From Candidatus Omnitrophota bacterium (GTDB taxonomy: Bacteria > Omnitrophota > Gorgyraeia > Gygaellales > Profunditerraquicolaceae), in assembly GCA_028713875.1 (NCBI GenBank), contig JAQTNM010000006.1, positions 1 through 18,886 of the forward strand: DNA of 18,886 nt, read 5' to 3'. A program made the position numbers and the translations under genes. Under the pieces are notes generated by a model. The model did not search any database and had not been told where the DNA came from. It saw only the letters and a program-made list of their open reading frames with translations. Each line of letters starts with the position of its first letter. Position 1 is the stretch's first letter. Shown in pieces: positions 1 to 7,411 of the stretch.

Positions 1-758
1 GCCACAATTTAAGCAGGTGTTTCAAAAATAAAGAGCTTACTTTTAGTATCCTGGGCAAAGTTTGCAGCCGCAATTGCCGCTTCTGCGGCGTAGAAAAATC
101 AGGCAGTTTAAATTTAAGCGTTGATGAAGAGGAGCCGTCAAGGATAGCGGGGCTGATCCGGAACCTGGGTATTAACTATGCCGTAATTACTTCGGTTACC
201 CGGGATGACCTTACTGACGGCGGAGCAGGGCATTTTGCCAGGACAATAGAGTGCATCCGCGCCGTTAGCCGGGGAGTAAAAACAGAAGTATTGATACCTG
301 ATTTTAAGGCTGATGGCTCAAGCATCAAAACCATAACCGACTCCGGAGCGGACGTCATAGCGCATAATATTGAGACAGTCAGGCGACTGCACCGGCGATT
401 AAAGCCGGATTCAGATTATGATGTTTCTTTAAGGGTATTGCGCAAGATCAAAGAAAATAATCCTGAAGCAGTCACCAAGTCTTCGTTTCTTTTAGGTTTA
501 GGCGAGACCAGGGATGAGGTGGTAGGCGCGATGCGTGATCTCAAAGAGGGGCTTTGCGACATTTTAACATTAGGCCAGTATCTTGCGCCCAGCCCCCGGC
601 ACTATCCCGTACAAGATTTTATCCGTCCGCAAGTTTTCGCAGAATACCGCGATATCGGCATAAGTCTTGGCTTTAGGTCGGTCTTATCAGGGCCGCTGGT
701 CCGCAGTTCATATAAAGCGAGTCAACTCTATAAAGAGGTCTCTTTATGCATGATGTAA
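1..758 (+). CDS. lipA: Lipoyl synthase LipA (5' end outside window)
   Basis: Radical SAM enzyme that inserts two sulfurs into protein-bound octanoyl groups to make lipoyl cofactors for 2-oxoacid dehydrogenases and glycine cleavage. The reading phase starts at position 3 and gives 251 residues to the TAA at 756-758. Counting from the first full codon, C21-x3-C25-x2-C28 (CSRNCRFC) is the SAM-binding [4Fe-4S] triad. C6 in NLSRCF is the last Cys of the auxiliary cluster. The two bases before position 3 (GC) would complete a TGC codon if preceded by T, giving the expected CxNxxxC spacing. The motifs VTRDDL, AHNIETV, SFLLGLGE and TLGQYL follow. RSSY near the C-terminus carries the conserved serine that ligates the auxiliary cluster. 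The N-terminal region with the first auxiliary cysteines lies outside the window. The last 13 nt overlap the thioredoxin reductase gene. The family call is secure. Confidence 0.97.
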   Translation, partial: HNLSRCFKNKELTFSILGKVCSRNCRFCGVEKSGSLNLSVDEEEPSRIAGLIRNLGINYAVITSVTRDDLTDGGAGHFARTIECIRAVSRGVKTEVLIPDFKADGSSIKTITDSGADVIAHNIETVRRLHRRLKPDSDYDVSLRVLRKIKENNPEAVTKSSFLLGLGETRDEVVGAMRDLKEGLCDILTLGQYLAPSPRHYPVQDFIRPQVFAEYRDIGISLGFRSVLSGPLVRSSYKASQLYKEVSLCMM

Positions 759-1675
759 TTATCATCGGATCCGGCCCTGCGGGCCTGACCGCGGCTCTTT
801 ATTGCGCCAGGTTCGGGCTTAAGACCATGATCTTGGAGAAGATGGTTGCCGGAGGCCAGATACTTTTATCAGAGAGGATAGAGAATTTCCCCGGATTTTT
901 CGGCGGCATATCCACCCAGGAACTGATCGAAAGGATGAAAAGGCAGATTGAAGAACTGAAGGTGGGCATTGAGATAGACCAGGCGCAGGAGATAATCCCC
1001 GAGAAACATTTACAGAGCCATTTTTTTAACGTAAGGGGAAAATATAATTCCTATACAGCCAGCTCAATTATCATTGCCAGCGGAGCCAGCCCCAGAAAGC
1101 TCAATGTGAAAGGCGAGGATAAGTTTATCGGCAGAGGCGTTTCTTATTGCGGCACCTGCGACGGTCCTTTATTCAAAGGCAAGGAGGTCGTGGTCATAGG
1201 CGGGGGCAATACCGCTATTGAGGAAGCCCTGTTTTTAACCAATTATGCCGCCAAGGTAAGTATTATCCACCGCAGGCAGCAGTTTCGCGCTGCGAAAATT
1301 TTAGAGGAGAAAGCCAGGGCCAACCCTAAGATAAATTTTATTCTAGACAGCGTCATTGACGAGATAACCGGGCAGGACAAACCCGAGGCAGTAGTAATCA
1401 GGAATGTAAAAACAAATTCTACCAGCTGTTTTAGCTGCCAGGGCGTATTCATATTCGTGGGCATAGAGCCGAATACCGGTTTTGTAAAAAACCTGTTGAA
1501 TATTGACGAATCGGGATTTATAATGACTGACCAATCCCTGCATACTTCCAAAGAAGGGGTATTTGCCTGCGGAGATTGTCTGAAGAAAGGCCTTTATCAG
1601 GTCATAAATGCCTGCGGGGAAGGGGCGTTGGCCGCGGATTCTGCTCATAAATATCTTTTAAGCCGGGTTAAATAA
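746..1675 (+). CDS. trxB: Thioredoxin reductase (NADPH, low-molecular-weight type)
   Basis: Flavoprotein that passes electrons from NADPH through FAD to a redox-active cysteine pair and on to thioredoxin or a similar small thiol protein in the cytoplasm. Its 309 residues match the usual length. The N-terminal FAD dinucleotide fold is GSGPAG (8-13). The active site is C135-G-T-C138-D. The second Rossmann motif is GGGNTA (152-157). HRRQQFRA (175-182) is the classic NADPH 2'-phosphate binding motif, so NADPH rather than ferredoxin use is likely. The FAD-closing motif near the C-terminus is GVFACGDC followed by QVINACGEGALAA. Its two extra cysteines, in the place where ACGDV or AAGDV is common, are a small oddity. 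The ATG at 746 lies 7 nt after AAAGAGG (732-738) and inside the end of lipA, implying translational coupling. No thioredoxin gene is in the window. Confidence 0.95.
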   Translation: MHDVIIIGSGPAGLTAALYCARFGLKTMILEKMVAGGQILLSERIENFPGFFGGISTQELIERMKRQIEELKVGIEIDQAQEIIPEKHLQSHFFNVRGKYNSYTASSIIIASGASPRKLNVKGEDKFIGRGVSYCGTCDGPLFKGKEVVVIGGGNTAIEEALFLTNYAAKVSIIHRRQQFRAAKILEEKARANPKINFILDSVIDEITGQDKPEAVVIRNVKTNSTSCFSCQGVFIFVGIEPNTGFVKNLLNIDESGFIMTDQSLHTSKEGVFACGDCLKKGLYQVINACGEGALAADSAHKYLLSRVK

Positions 1676-1676
1676 A

Positions 1677-3464
1677 ATGGATAAATTTCCCACTCACAAT
1701 AAAAAGCTGGCAGACTGGGTTAAGAGGATGTATAGGCTCTGCCAGCCGGACGATATAGTCTGGATAGACGGTTCCGAAGACCAGAAAAAAAAGCTTCAGG
1801 ATGAATGCCTGGCGCAGGGAGAGCTGATCCTGCTCAATCAGCAGAAGCTTCCGGGGTGTTTTTTGCACCGCACCAGCCCCGATGATGTTGCCCGCACCGA
1901 ACACCTTACTTATATCTGCACCAGAAAAAAACGCGATGCCGGCCCTACCAACAACTGGATGTCTCCCCAGGCTGCTTACAGGAAGGCCAGGTCTTTTTTT
2001 AAAGGGGCAATGAAAGGCAGGACTATGTATGTCATACCTTTCTCAATGGGCCCGGTGGGTTCGCCTTTCAGCAAGATCGGCGTGGAGCTGACTGATTCCA
2101 AGTATGTGGTTTTGAATATGCTTATTATGACCCGCGCGGGAGCGGCTGTCCTGGACCAATTGGAAAAAGGAGTTGACTTTACGCGCTGCCTGCACTCCAA
2201 GGCAGAGCTGGATATCAATAAGAGGCTGATCCTGCATTTCCCCGAAGACAATACTATCTGGAGCGTAGGTTCAGGTTATGGAGGCAATGTGCTTTTGGGC
2301 AAAAAATGCCTGTCGCTGCGCATTGCCAGCTCCATGGGCAGGAAAGAAAACTGGCTTGCGGAACACATGTTGATTATGGGCATTGAAGAGCCTAACGGCC
2401 ACATAGAATATATTGCCGCGGCATTCCCCAGCGCCTGCGGGAAAACCAACCTGGCCATGCTCCCGCCTCCCGAAGGGCTTAAGAGGAAGGGTTATCGCAT
2501 CTGGACTGTGGGCGATGATATTGCCTGGATGCGCATAGACAGCGACGGTTCGCTATGGGCGGTCAATCCCGAGACGGGATTTTTCGGGGTTGCGCCGGGA
2601 ACAAATTCTCACAGTAATCCCAATATGGTGGAGACTATCAAAAAAAATACGATATACACCAATGTTCTTTTAAAGCCTGACGGTACAGTCTGGTGGGAAG
2701 GCGCTGACGGGGATGTCCCGGCCAGCGGCATTGACTGGATGGGCAGGCCCTGGAAACCGGGCATGCGGGATGCCCAGGGAAAGCCGGTTTTCGGAGCTCA
2801 TCCGAACAGCCGCTTTACCACGCCGATTACGCAATGCCCTTCCGCGACATTCCGCCTGGAGCAGCATCACGGCGTACCTATCTCGGCAATAGTATTCGGC
2901 GGACGCAGGCAGCATCTTGCGCCCTTGGTATATGAAACATTTAACTGGCAGCACGGAGTTTTTGTGGGAGCGACGATGGCTTCCGAGCGCACTGCAGCTC
3001 AGGTGGGGGCGCTGGGAGAAGTCAGGCGCGACCCCATGGCCATGCTTCCTTTCTGCGGTTACAATATGGCGGATTATTTCGGGCACTGGCTGGACATGGG
3101 CAAGCGCATGAATAAGGCCCCCAAGATCTTTCACGTCAACTGGTTCAAGACGGAGGCAAGCGGTAAGTTCCTGTGGCCGGGTTACCGCGAGAATTTAAGG
3201 GTCCTGGAATGGATAATTGACCGCTGCAACAATAAAGTGGGCGCCCGCCAGACCCCGATAGGTTACGTTCCTTACCCCGGCGATATAGATATGACGGGCT
3301 TAGGCCTTCCCGAGAGGACCATGGAGAAGCTTCTTGAAATAGACAGGGAGGAATGGCTTGAGGAATTAAAGAGCATAAAGCGATTTTTTAAGCGGTTCAA
3401 GAAAGACCTGCCTGTTGCCTTAGAGCAGGAATATTCGGCTTTAACCGGGCGTTTAAGATCTTAA
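1677..3464 (+). CDS. pckG: Phosphoenolpyruvate carboxykinase, GTP-dependent
   Basis: Interconverts oxaloacetate plus GTP with phosphoenolpyruvate, CO2 and GDP. It is the first committed step of gluconeogenesis, or an anaplerotic CO2-fixing step when run in reverse in fermenters. Its 595 residues match the GTP-type family and exceed the roughly 530-540 of the ATP type. The P-loop (kinase-1) motif PSACGKTNLA is at 251-260, the Mg-binding kinase-2 motif TVGDDIAWM at 277-285, and FGGRR near 400. The C-terminal half carries the aromatic, GTP-family-specific stretch around GATMASERTAA. The start codon is 1 nt after the trxB stop, so the two are almost certainly co-transcribed. Local G+C is high (43 of 60 bases in 2701-2760), as expected for a well-expressed central-metabolism gene. 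No missing catalytic motif was seen. Confidence 0.97.
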   Translation: MDKFPTHNKKLADWVKRMYRLCQPDDIVWIDGSEDQKKKLQDECLAQGELILLNQQKLPGCFLHRTSPDDVARTEHLTYICTRKKRDAGPTNNWMSPQAAYRKARSFFKGAMKGRTMYVIPFSMGPVGSPFSKIGVELTDSKYVVLNMLIMTRAGAAVLDQLEKGVDFTRCLHSKAELDINKRLILHFPEDNTIWSVGSGYGGNVLLGKKCLSLRIASSMGRKENWLAEHMLIMGIEEPNGHIEYIAAAFPSACGKTNLAMLPPPEGLKRKGYRIWTVGDDIAWMRIDSDGSLWAVNPETGFFGVAPGTNSHSNPNMVETIKKNTIYTNVLLKPDGTVWWEGADGDVPASGIDWMGRPWKPGMRDAQGKPVFGAHPNSRFTTPITQCPSATFRLEQHHGVPISAIVFGGRRQHLAPLVYETFNWQHGVFVGATMASERTAAQVGALGEVRRDPMAMLPFCGYNMADYFGHWLDMGKRMNKAPKIFHVNWFKTEASGKFLWPGYRENLRVLEWIIDRCNNKVGARQTPIGYVPYPGDIDMTGLGLPERTMEKLLEIDREEWLEELKSIKRFFKRFKKDLPVALEQEYSALTGRLRS

Positions 3465-3468
3465 AAAA

Positions 3469-4365
3469 ATGGCAGAAAAAATAATACTCTTTACGGAATT
3501 GCCGGGGCTCAAGCTTTATAAACGCGGCAAGGTCAGGGATGTTTATGACCTGGGCGATAAGCTCCTGATTGTCTCTACTGACAGGATCTCGGCTTTTGAC
3601 GTGGTCCTGCCATGCGGTATACCCTTTAAAGGCAAAGTATTGAACAGTATTTCCTGTTTCTGGTTTGAATTCCTCAAGGGAACCATTGCGCACCACCTGA
3701 TAAGTGCAGATATAGGTCAATATCCGGAGCATTTGCTTAAATACAAAGATCAGCTGAGCGGCCGCTCCATGCTGGTCAAAAAAACCAAGCCATTCGCCGT
3801 TGAATGCGTAGTCAGGGGTTATCTTTCCGGCTCGGGATGGAAAGAATACCAGCGCACCCAGTCTGTATGCGGAATAAAGCTGCCGGCCGGCCTTAAAGAA
3901 TCGGATAAGCTGCCGCAGATAATATTCACCCCTTCCACAAAAGAAGACACAGGACACGATATCAACGTCACGCAGGACTACGTTGAGAAGCTGATAGGGC
4001 AGGATACGGCAGAAAAATTAAAAGAGATAAGTATAGCTGTTTACAGGAAGGCAGGCGAATATGCCTGTGAAAAGGGGATCATCATCGCGGATACCAAATT
4101 TGAATTCGGCGTTATGGACGGCAGGATCACCCTTATTGATGAAGTGCTTACCCCCGATTCTTCGCGTTTCTGGCCCAAAGAACAGTATTCTCCGGGCAAG
4201 CCGCAGCCTAGTTTTGACAAACAGTTTGTCAGGGATTACCTGGAAAGCCTGGACTGGGATAAAAAAGCTCCTGCGCCTGCATTGCCCGAAGATATTATCC
4301 GGAAAACCTCTCAAAAATACCTGGATGCCTATCATAAACTTACCGGGAACACCCTGCCAGCATAA
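3469..4365 (+). CDS. purC: SAICAR synthetase (phosphoribosylaminoimidazole-succinocarboxamide synthase)
   Basis: ATP-dependent ligation of aspartate to CAIR, giving SAICAR, in de novo purine synthesis. At 298 residues it is the longer form of the family, not the roughly 240-residue E. coli type. The N-terminal nucleotide-binding motif KRGKVRDVYD is at 18-27 and STDRISAFDVVLP at 36-48. The first family signature, VECVVRGYLSGSGWKEY, is at 111-127. STKEDTGHD follows at 156-164, and the second signature region has DTKFEFG then LIDEVLTPDSSRFW. It begins 4 nt after pckG, and its stop codon abuts the next start with no spacer. No other pur gene is in the window, so the purine pathway is not clustered here. 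Identification is secure. Confidence 0.97.
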   Translation: MAEKIILFTELPGLKLYKRGKVRDVYDLGDKLLIVSTDRISAFDVVLPCGIPFKGKVLNSISCFWFEFLKGTIAHHLISADIGQYPEHLLKYKDQLSGRSMLVKKTKPFAVECVVRGYLSGSGWKEYQRTQSVCGIKLPAGLKESDKLPQIIFTPSTKEDTGHDINVTQDYVEKLIGQDTAEKLKEISIAVYRKAGEYACEKGIIIADTKFEFGVMDGRITLIDEVLTPDSSRFWPKEQYSPGKPQPSFDKQFVRDYLESLDWDKKAPAPALPEDIIRKTSQKYLDAYHKLTGNTLPA

Positions 4366-5382
4366 ATGAAAAACATAAAACAAGCCCTGTTGATAATTTT
4401 AAGGATCGCAATAAGCATCGCCCTATTGATATTTTTGTTCAGGCAGGTCAATAGGGAGACCATGTTTGAGACCGTCAGGGGAGCGAACAAATACCTTCTG
4501 ATCGCTGCTTTTCTGGTCTACTTTTTTACCTATCTCATATGTTTATACCGCTGGCAGATGCTTCTTAAGGCTTCCGGCATACACCTGCCCTTAAAAAGAG
4601 TGATCATTTCATTCTCCGGCGGGATATTTTTCAGCCTTTTTTTACCCTCGAGTATCGGGGGGGATTTTATGCGCAGCGTTGACCTTGCGCTTTTTACCAG
4701 AAAACCCAGGCAGATCGTAGCCACGGTGCTGCTGGATAGGTTAAGCGGTTACGTAGGCCTGGTCATACTGACTTTGCTTGCGGTCTTATTCGGCTGGAAG
4801 CTGGTGCTTGACAGGAGCATAGTTATCGCAATCTGTATATTAATCGTGGTGTTGGTTATAGCCCTGCTGGTGTTGTTCAATAAATTCGTATATTCCAGGA
4901 TAAACAAATTCCTGGGACCGCCGGGCTCAGGCAGGATCAGGGAAGCGATAGGCAATCTCCATCAGGAAATGCATTATTTCCGCAATCATAAAAAAGTGAT
5001 GGTCAATAATGTTATCCTTTCAATCTTGGTCCAGGCAGTGGCACCCCTTACGTTTTACCTTATTGCTCTGGCGATAGGGGTAAAGCTGGATTTGGTCTAT
5101 TTCTTCATCTTCCTGCCCATAATAGGCGCCGTCACTTTGTTGCCCGTATCAATAGGCGGACTGGGCTTGAGGGACGCGATGACCATATTCTTCTTCGGAA
5201 AAATAGGCATGGCAAAGGATTTGGCCTTTGCCATGTCTTTATTGTCGTTCCTTTTTATGGTGATATACGGAAGCATAGGGGGACTTATCTATGTCCTTAC
5301 AATACGTCATCGACGGATACAACCTGATCAACCATCCGCTGTTTTCCCCGGCCGGCAAGAGATCCCGGGACCCCCGCTTTAG
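4366..5382 (+). CDS. YbhN/LPG-synthase transmembrane-region (UPF0104-like) membrane protein
   Basis: Integral membrane protein of the lysylphosphatidylglycerol-synthase TM-region superfamily. Members lacking the aminoacyl-transfer domain are often proposed to move or modify lipids or polyprenyl carriers. There are about eight hydrophobic segments (roughly 7-25, 42-60, 78-95, 126-144, 150-172, 212-238, 243-262 and 288-312). Family hallmarks are LPSSIGGDFMR (93-103), LLDRLSG (122-128) and LPVSIGGLGLRD (259-270). No cytoplasmic LPG synthase domain follows, so aminoacyl-phospholipid synthesis is not predicted. The ATG directly follows the purC stop. The last 30 residues (309-338) are a charged, proline-rich tail whose 92 nt are shared with the start of the next gene in another frame. 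That tail may be real or may reflect drift of the stop codon. The substrate is unknown. Confidence 0.85.
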   Translation: MKNIKQALLIILRIAISIALLIFLFRQVNRETMFETVRGANKYLLIAAFLVYFFTYLICLYRWQMLLKASGIHLPLKRVIISFSGGIFFSLFLPSSIGGDFMRSVDLALFTRKPRQIVATVLLDRLSGYVGLVILTLLAVLFGWKLVLDRSIVIAICILIVVLVIALLVLFNKFVYSRINKFLGPPGSGRIREAIGNLHQEMHYFRNHKKVMVNNVILSILVQAVAPLTFYLIALAIGVKLDLVYFFIFLPIIGAVTLLPVSIGGLGLRDAMTIFFFGKIGMAKDLAFAMSLLSFLFMVIYGSIGGLIYVLTIRHRRIQPDQPSAVFPGRQEIPGPPL

Positions 5383-5803
5383 TCTGCTGGAATTTATCAG
5401 GACTCAAAGGCCCTGCGGCAGCCTGAAAAATAAAGTCATTGTCGTCTTTGACGGCTATCCGCCGGCCATCTCCAGAGACAGTTACTCCTGCTTGGATATT
5501 GAGGTTATTTTTTCCGGCGACATCAGTGCGGATGACAAAATAGAGCGTATGCTCCAGAAGGCCGCGGATTGCCGGAGCATTGTCGTGGTTTCCGATGACA
5601 GGGAGATAAAATTTTTCGCCAAGAGCCACCGGGCAAAGGCTAAAGGCATAGAAGAATTCATCAGCGCGGCTCATCCCGGCATAAGCGGATCAATGCGTAA
5701 AGGTAAACTTAAAACTAAAAAAACCGAACCGATGAAACCGGAACTTAGTTACATGCAGGTAAGCAAGATAAACAAAGAGCTGGAAAGCTTATGGCTAAAG
5801 TAA
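5291..5803 (+). CDS. NYN-domain (YacP-like) putative endoribonuclease
   Basis: PIN-like NYN fold protein of the YacP type. A characterised family member, B. subtilis Rae1/YacP, is a ribosome-associated mRNA endonuclease. It has 170 residues. The acidic active-site candidates are D8 in YVIDGYNLI, D54 in VVFDGYP, D81/D82 in the SADDKIE segment and D102/D103 in VVVSDDREI, the usual order for this fold. The C-terminal tail after about residue 128 is Lys-rich and could contact RNA. The start must be at or very near 5291 because the first catalytic Asp is residue 8. A purine-rich AGGGGG at 5277-5282 provides a ribosome binding site. The gene therefore truly overlaps the upstream membrane-protein gene by 92 nt, and it overlaps the hydrolase downstream by 13 nt. 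The nuclease role is inferred from the family. Confidence 0.82.
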   Translation: MSLQYVIDGYNLINHPLFSPAGKRSRDPRFSLLEFIRTQRPCGSLKNKVIVVFDGYPPAISRDSYSCLDIEVIFSGDISADDKIERMLQKAADCRSIVVVSDDREIKFFAKSHRAKAKGIEEFISAAHPGISGSMRKGKLKTKKTEPMKPELSYMQVSKINKELESLWLK

Positions 5804-6576
5804 GCGTTGAAGGCGCGCCGTATCCTTATATAAAGTTCCTGGGGACTGCCGGGGCGCGCTTTGTGATGATAAAACAGCTGCGTGCTTCAGGGGGGATCTG
5901 GCTTTCTTACCGGGATACTAATATTTTGATCGACCCGGGTCCGGGCAGTATCGTGCGCTGCTCATTAAGCAGGCCGAAGCTGGACCCCTCAAAGCTTGAT
6001 GCCATAATACTTACGCACCGCCACCTTGATCATTCTTCCGACATCAACGTAATGATTGAGGCGATGACCGAAGGAGGCTTCAAGAAAAGAGGGACGGTGT
6101 TTTGCCCGCGGGATGCGCTGGGGGAGAGCGGGGTGATCTTGAAATATGCCCTGGATTTTCCTCAGGGAATCAAGACGCTCCGGGCCAGGAGTAATTATAA
6201 AGTAGGGGATATAAGTTTTGAGACTTCCATGCGCCATATCCATCCGGTAGAGACTTATGGATTAAAGTTCCGTATCGGTGACAAGAGCGTAGCGCTGCTT
6301 ACAGATACAAAATATTTTCCGCAGCTGGCCGGATTTTACCGCGCGGATATCCTGATCATCTGCGTCGTATTCTCCCAGATGCGGCCGGAGATAGAGCACC
6401 TGAGCCTTCCGGAAGCAGTAAGCTTAATCCGGGATATAAAACCCGGCAAAGCCGTGCTTACTCATTTTGGCATGACCATGCTTAATGCAAAACCGCATAT
6501 ACAGGCCGAGAGATTATCCAAAGAACTGGGGGTAGAAGTAGCGGCGGCTTACGACGGTATGAGCATAAAATTATAA
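5791..6576 (+). CDS. Metallo-beta-lactamase-fold hydrolase
   Basis: A 261-residue MBL-fold metal hydrolase. The zinc site motif is H76-x-H78-x-D80-H81 (THRHLDHSSD). Further ligand candidates are H149 or H151 in MRHIHPVE, D172 in LLTDTKYF and H225 in VLTHFG. H203 in EHLSLPEA fits the accessory His of RNase Z/PhnP-like members. The layout (early HxHxDH, no beta-CASP insert, late TH-F-G) resembles small phosphodiesterase-type members more than true lactamases or glyoxalase II. The substrate cannot be read from sequence. The gene overlaps the NYN gene by 13 nt, so the two are probably co-translated, which makes an RNA or nucleotide phosphodiester substrate plausible. It ends the first gene run; the next gene has its own promoter-like and ribosome-binding sequences. 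Confidence 0.85.
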   Translation: MAKVSVEGAPYPYIKFLGTAGARFVMIKQLRASGGIWLSYRDTNILIDPGPGSIVRCSLSRPKLDPSKLDAIILTHRHLDHSSDINVMIEAMTEGGFKKRGTVFCPRDALGESGVILKYALDFPQGIKTLRARSNYKVGDISFETSMRHIHPVETYGLKFRIGDKSVALLTDTKYFPQLAGFYRADILIICVVFSQMRPEIEHLSLPEAVSLIRDIKPGKAVLTHFGMTMLNAKPHIQAERLSKELGVEVAAAYDGMSIKL

Positions 6577-6589
6577 TATAAATAAATAC

Positions 6590-6618
6590 TTGACATAACT
6601 TAATGATTATGATAGTGT
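6590..6618 (+). promoter_or_regulatory. Candidate sigma70-type promoter for the MscS-like gene
   Basis: A perfect TTGACA at 6590-6595 is followed after 17 nt by TAGTGT (6613-6618), a weak -10 keeping only the T-A-x-x-x-T positions. An alternative is the perfect TATAAT at 6572-6577, which overlaps the upstream stop codon. It has a poor -35 (TTACGA, 6549-6554), also 17 nt away. The 79-nt gap is very AT-rich, and the gene downstream has a strong ribosome binding site, so a transcription start here is likely even if the exact boxes are uncertain. Confidence 0.45.
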
Positions 6619-6642
6619 TATAAAAAATAGACCAGCAAACCA

Positions 6643-6650
6643 AAGGAGGT
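6643..6650 (+). promoter_or_regulatory. Strong Shine-Dalgarno sequence for the MscS-like gene
   Basis: AAGGAGGT, a near-perfect anti-16S complement, ends 5 nt before the ATG at 6656. It is the strongest ribosome binding site in the window and fixes the start of the membrane protein that follows. Confidence 0.85.
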
Positions 6651-6655
6651 GGCGG

Positions 6656-7336
6656 ATGGGTAATTGGGAAGTAATACTGGTAGAACCAGCCAAGAATGTC
6701 ATTTCTCAAATCGGGCAGTTCTTGGTGAACGTGCTTCTTGTGATTATCATTCTTATCGTTGGCTGGGTTATTTCAAAACTCATCAAAGCACTGGTCACAA
6801 AAGGGTTAAGGGTATTAAGGATTGACCAGATATCAAGCCGGATCGAACTGGATGATTTATTGGCAAAGGGCGGCATAAATTACTCCCTTTCTGAATTAGT
6901 CGGAGTAATCTGTTATTGGTTGGGGCTTTTGGTTACTTTCGTCGTAGCGATCAATGCCCTGGGCTTGACAATTGCCGCGGACCTGTTGAACCGGGTCATC
7001 CTATATATACCCAATATCATTGCGGCCATATTTATCCTGATATTAGGAATGTTCGTGGCTACGCTCTTAAGGAATATTGTTCAGACCGCGGCCAGTAATG
7101 CGGGGTTGTCTCAGGCTAATCTTTTAAGCAGGATCGTAGATGCGGTGATCATTGTCTTTACGATCGCTATCGCCCTGGAACAGTTGAATATCGGCGCCAG
7201 GATAATCGAGCTGATTACCATGGTAGTGTTGGGCGCTATGGGACTGGCAGCGGCGCTGGCGTTTGGCTTGGGATGCAAAGATATTGCGGCAAAATTCGTT
7301 TCAGAACTGCTCAATAACATAAAAAGCAAGAAATAA
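6656..7336 (+). CDS. Small MscS-like 'conserved TM helix' membrane protein
   Basis: A 226-residue membrane protein that resembles the transmembrane part of MscS-type mechanosensitive channels. It lacks the cytoplasmic beta and alpha-beta domains. Five hydrophobic segments are visible, at roughly 20-45, 80-103, 112-137, 158-176 and 182-206. The last one, GAMGLAAALAFGLGCKD (193-209), has the Gly/Ala spacing of the MscS pore helix TM3. The segment ending GMFVATLLRN (131-140) resembles the conserved TM helix repeat. The gene is monocistronic as far as can be seen: candidate promoter and strong ribosome binding site upstream, intrinsic terminator directly downstream. Its role is probably an osmotic or ion-related membrane function, but gating activity cannot be claimed without the soluble domain. 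Confidence 0.78.
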   Translation: MGNWEVILVEPAKNVISQIGQFLVNVLLVIIILIVGWVISKLIKALVTKGLRVLRIDQISSRIELDDLLAKGGINYSLSELVGVICYWLGLLVTFVVAINALGLTIAADLLNRVILYIPNIIAAIFILILGMFVATLLRNIVQTAASNAGLSQANLLSRIVDAVIIVFTIAIALEQLNIGARIIELITMVVLGAMGLAAALAFGLGCKDIAAKFVSELLNNIKSKK

Positions 7337-7355
7337 CAGGCGTTGTCAGCTGTCT

Positions 7356-7400
7356 AAGAATAGCCCCCTGCTTCATTGAAGCCAGGGGGCTATTCTTTTT
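7356..7400 (+). terminator. Intrinsic (rho-independent) terminator
   Basis: A perfect 15-bp stem pairs 7356-7370 (AAGAATAGCCCCCTG) with 7383-7397 (CAGGGGGCTATTCTT). The 12-nt loop can itself pair CTTC with GAAG, lengthening the helix to about 19 bp with one bulged C. Five T residues follow (7396-7400, sharing the stem foot). It starts 20 nt after the MscS-like stop. The arms also give an A-rich 5' foot, so the hairpin could act on both strands, although no minus-strand gene faces it. Confidence 0.9.
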
Positions 7401-7411
7401 AGGTATTTTAA

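Noticed and set aside
2670..3134. Long open frames on the minus strand, here and at 3397-3957, 9268-9711 and 11111-11698
   Set aside because: They lie wholly or almost wholly opposite well-supported conserved + strand genes, match no family I recognise and lack convincing ribosome binding sites. They are complement-frame shadows of the real genes.
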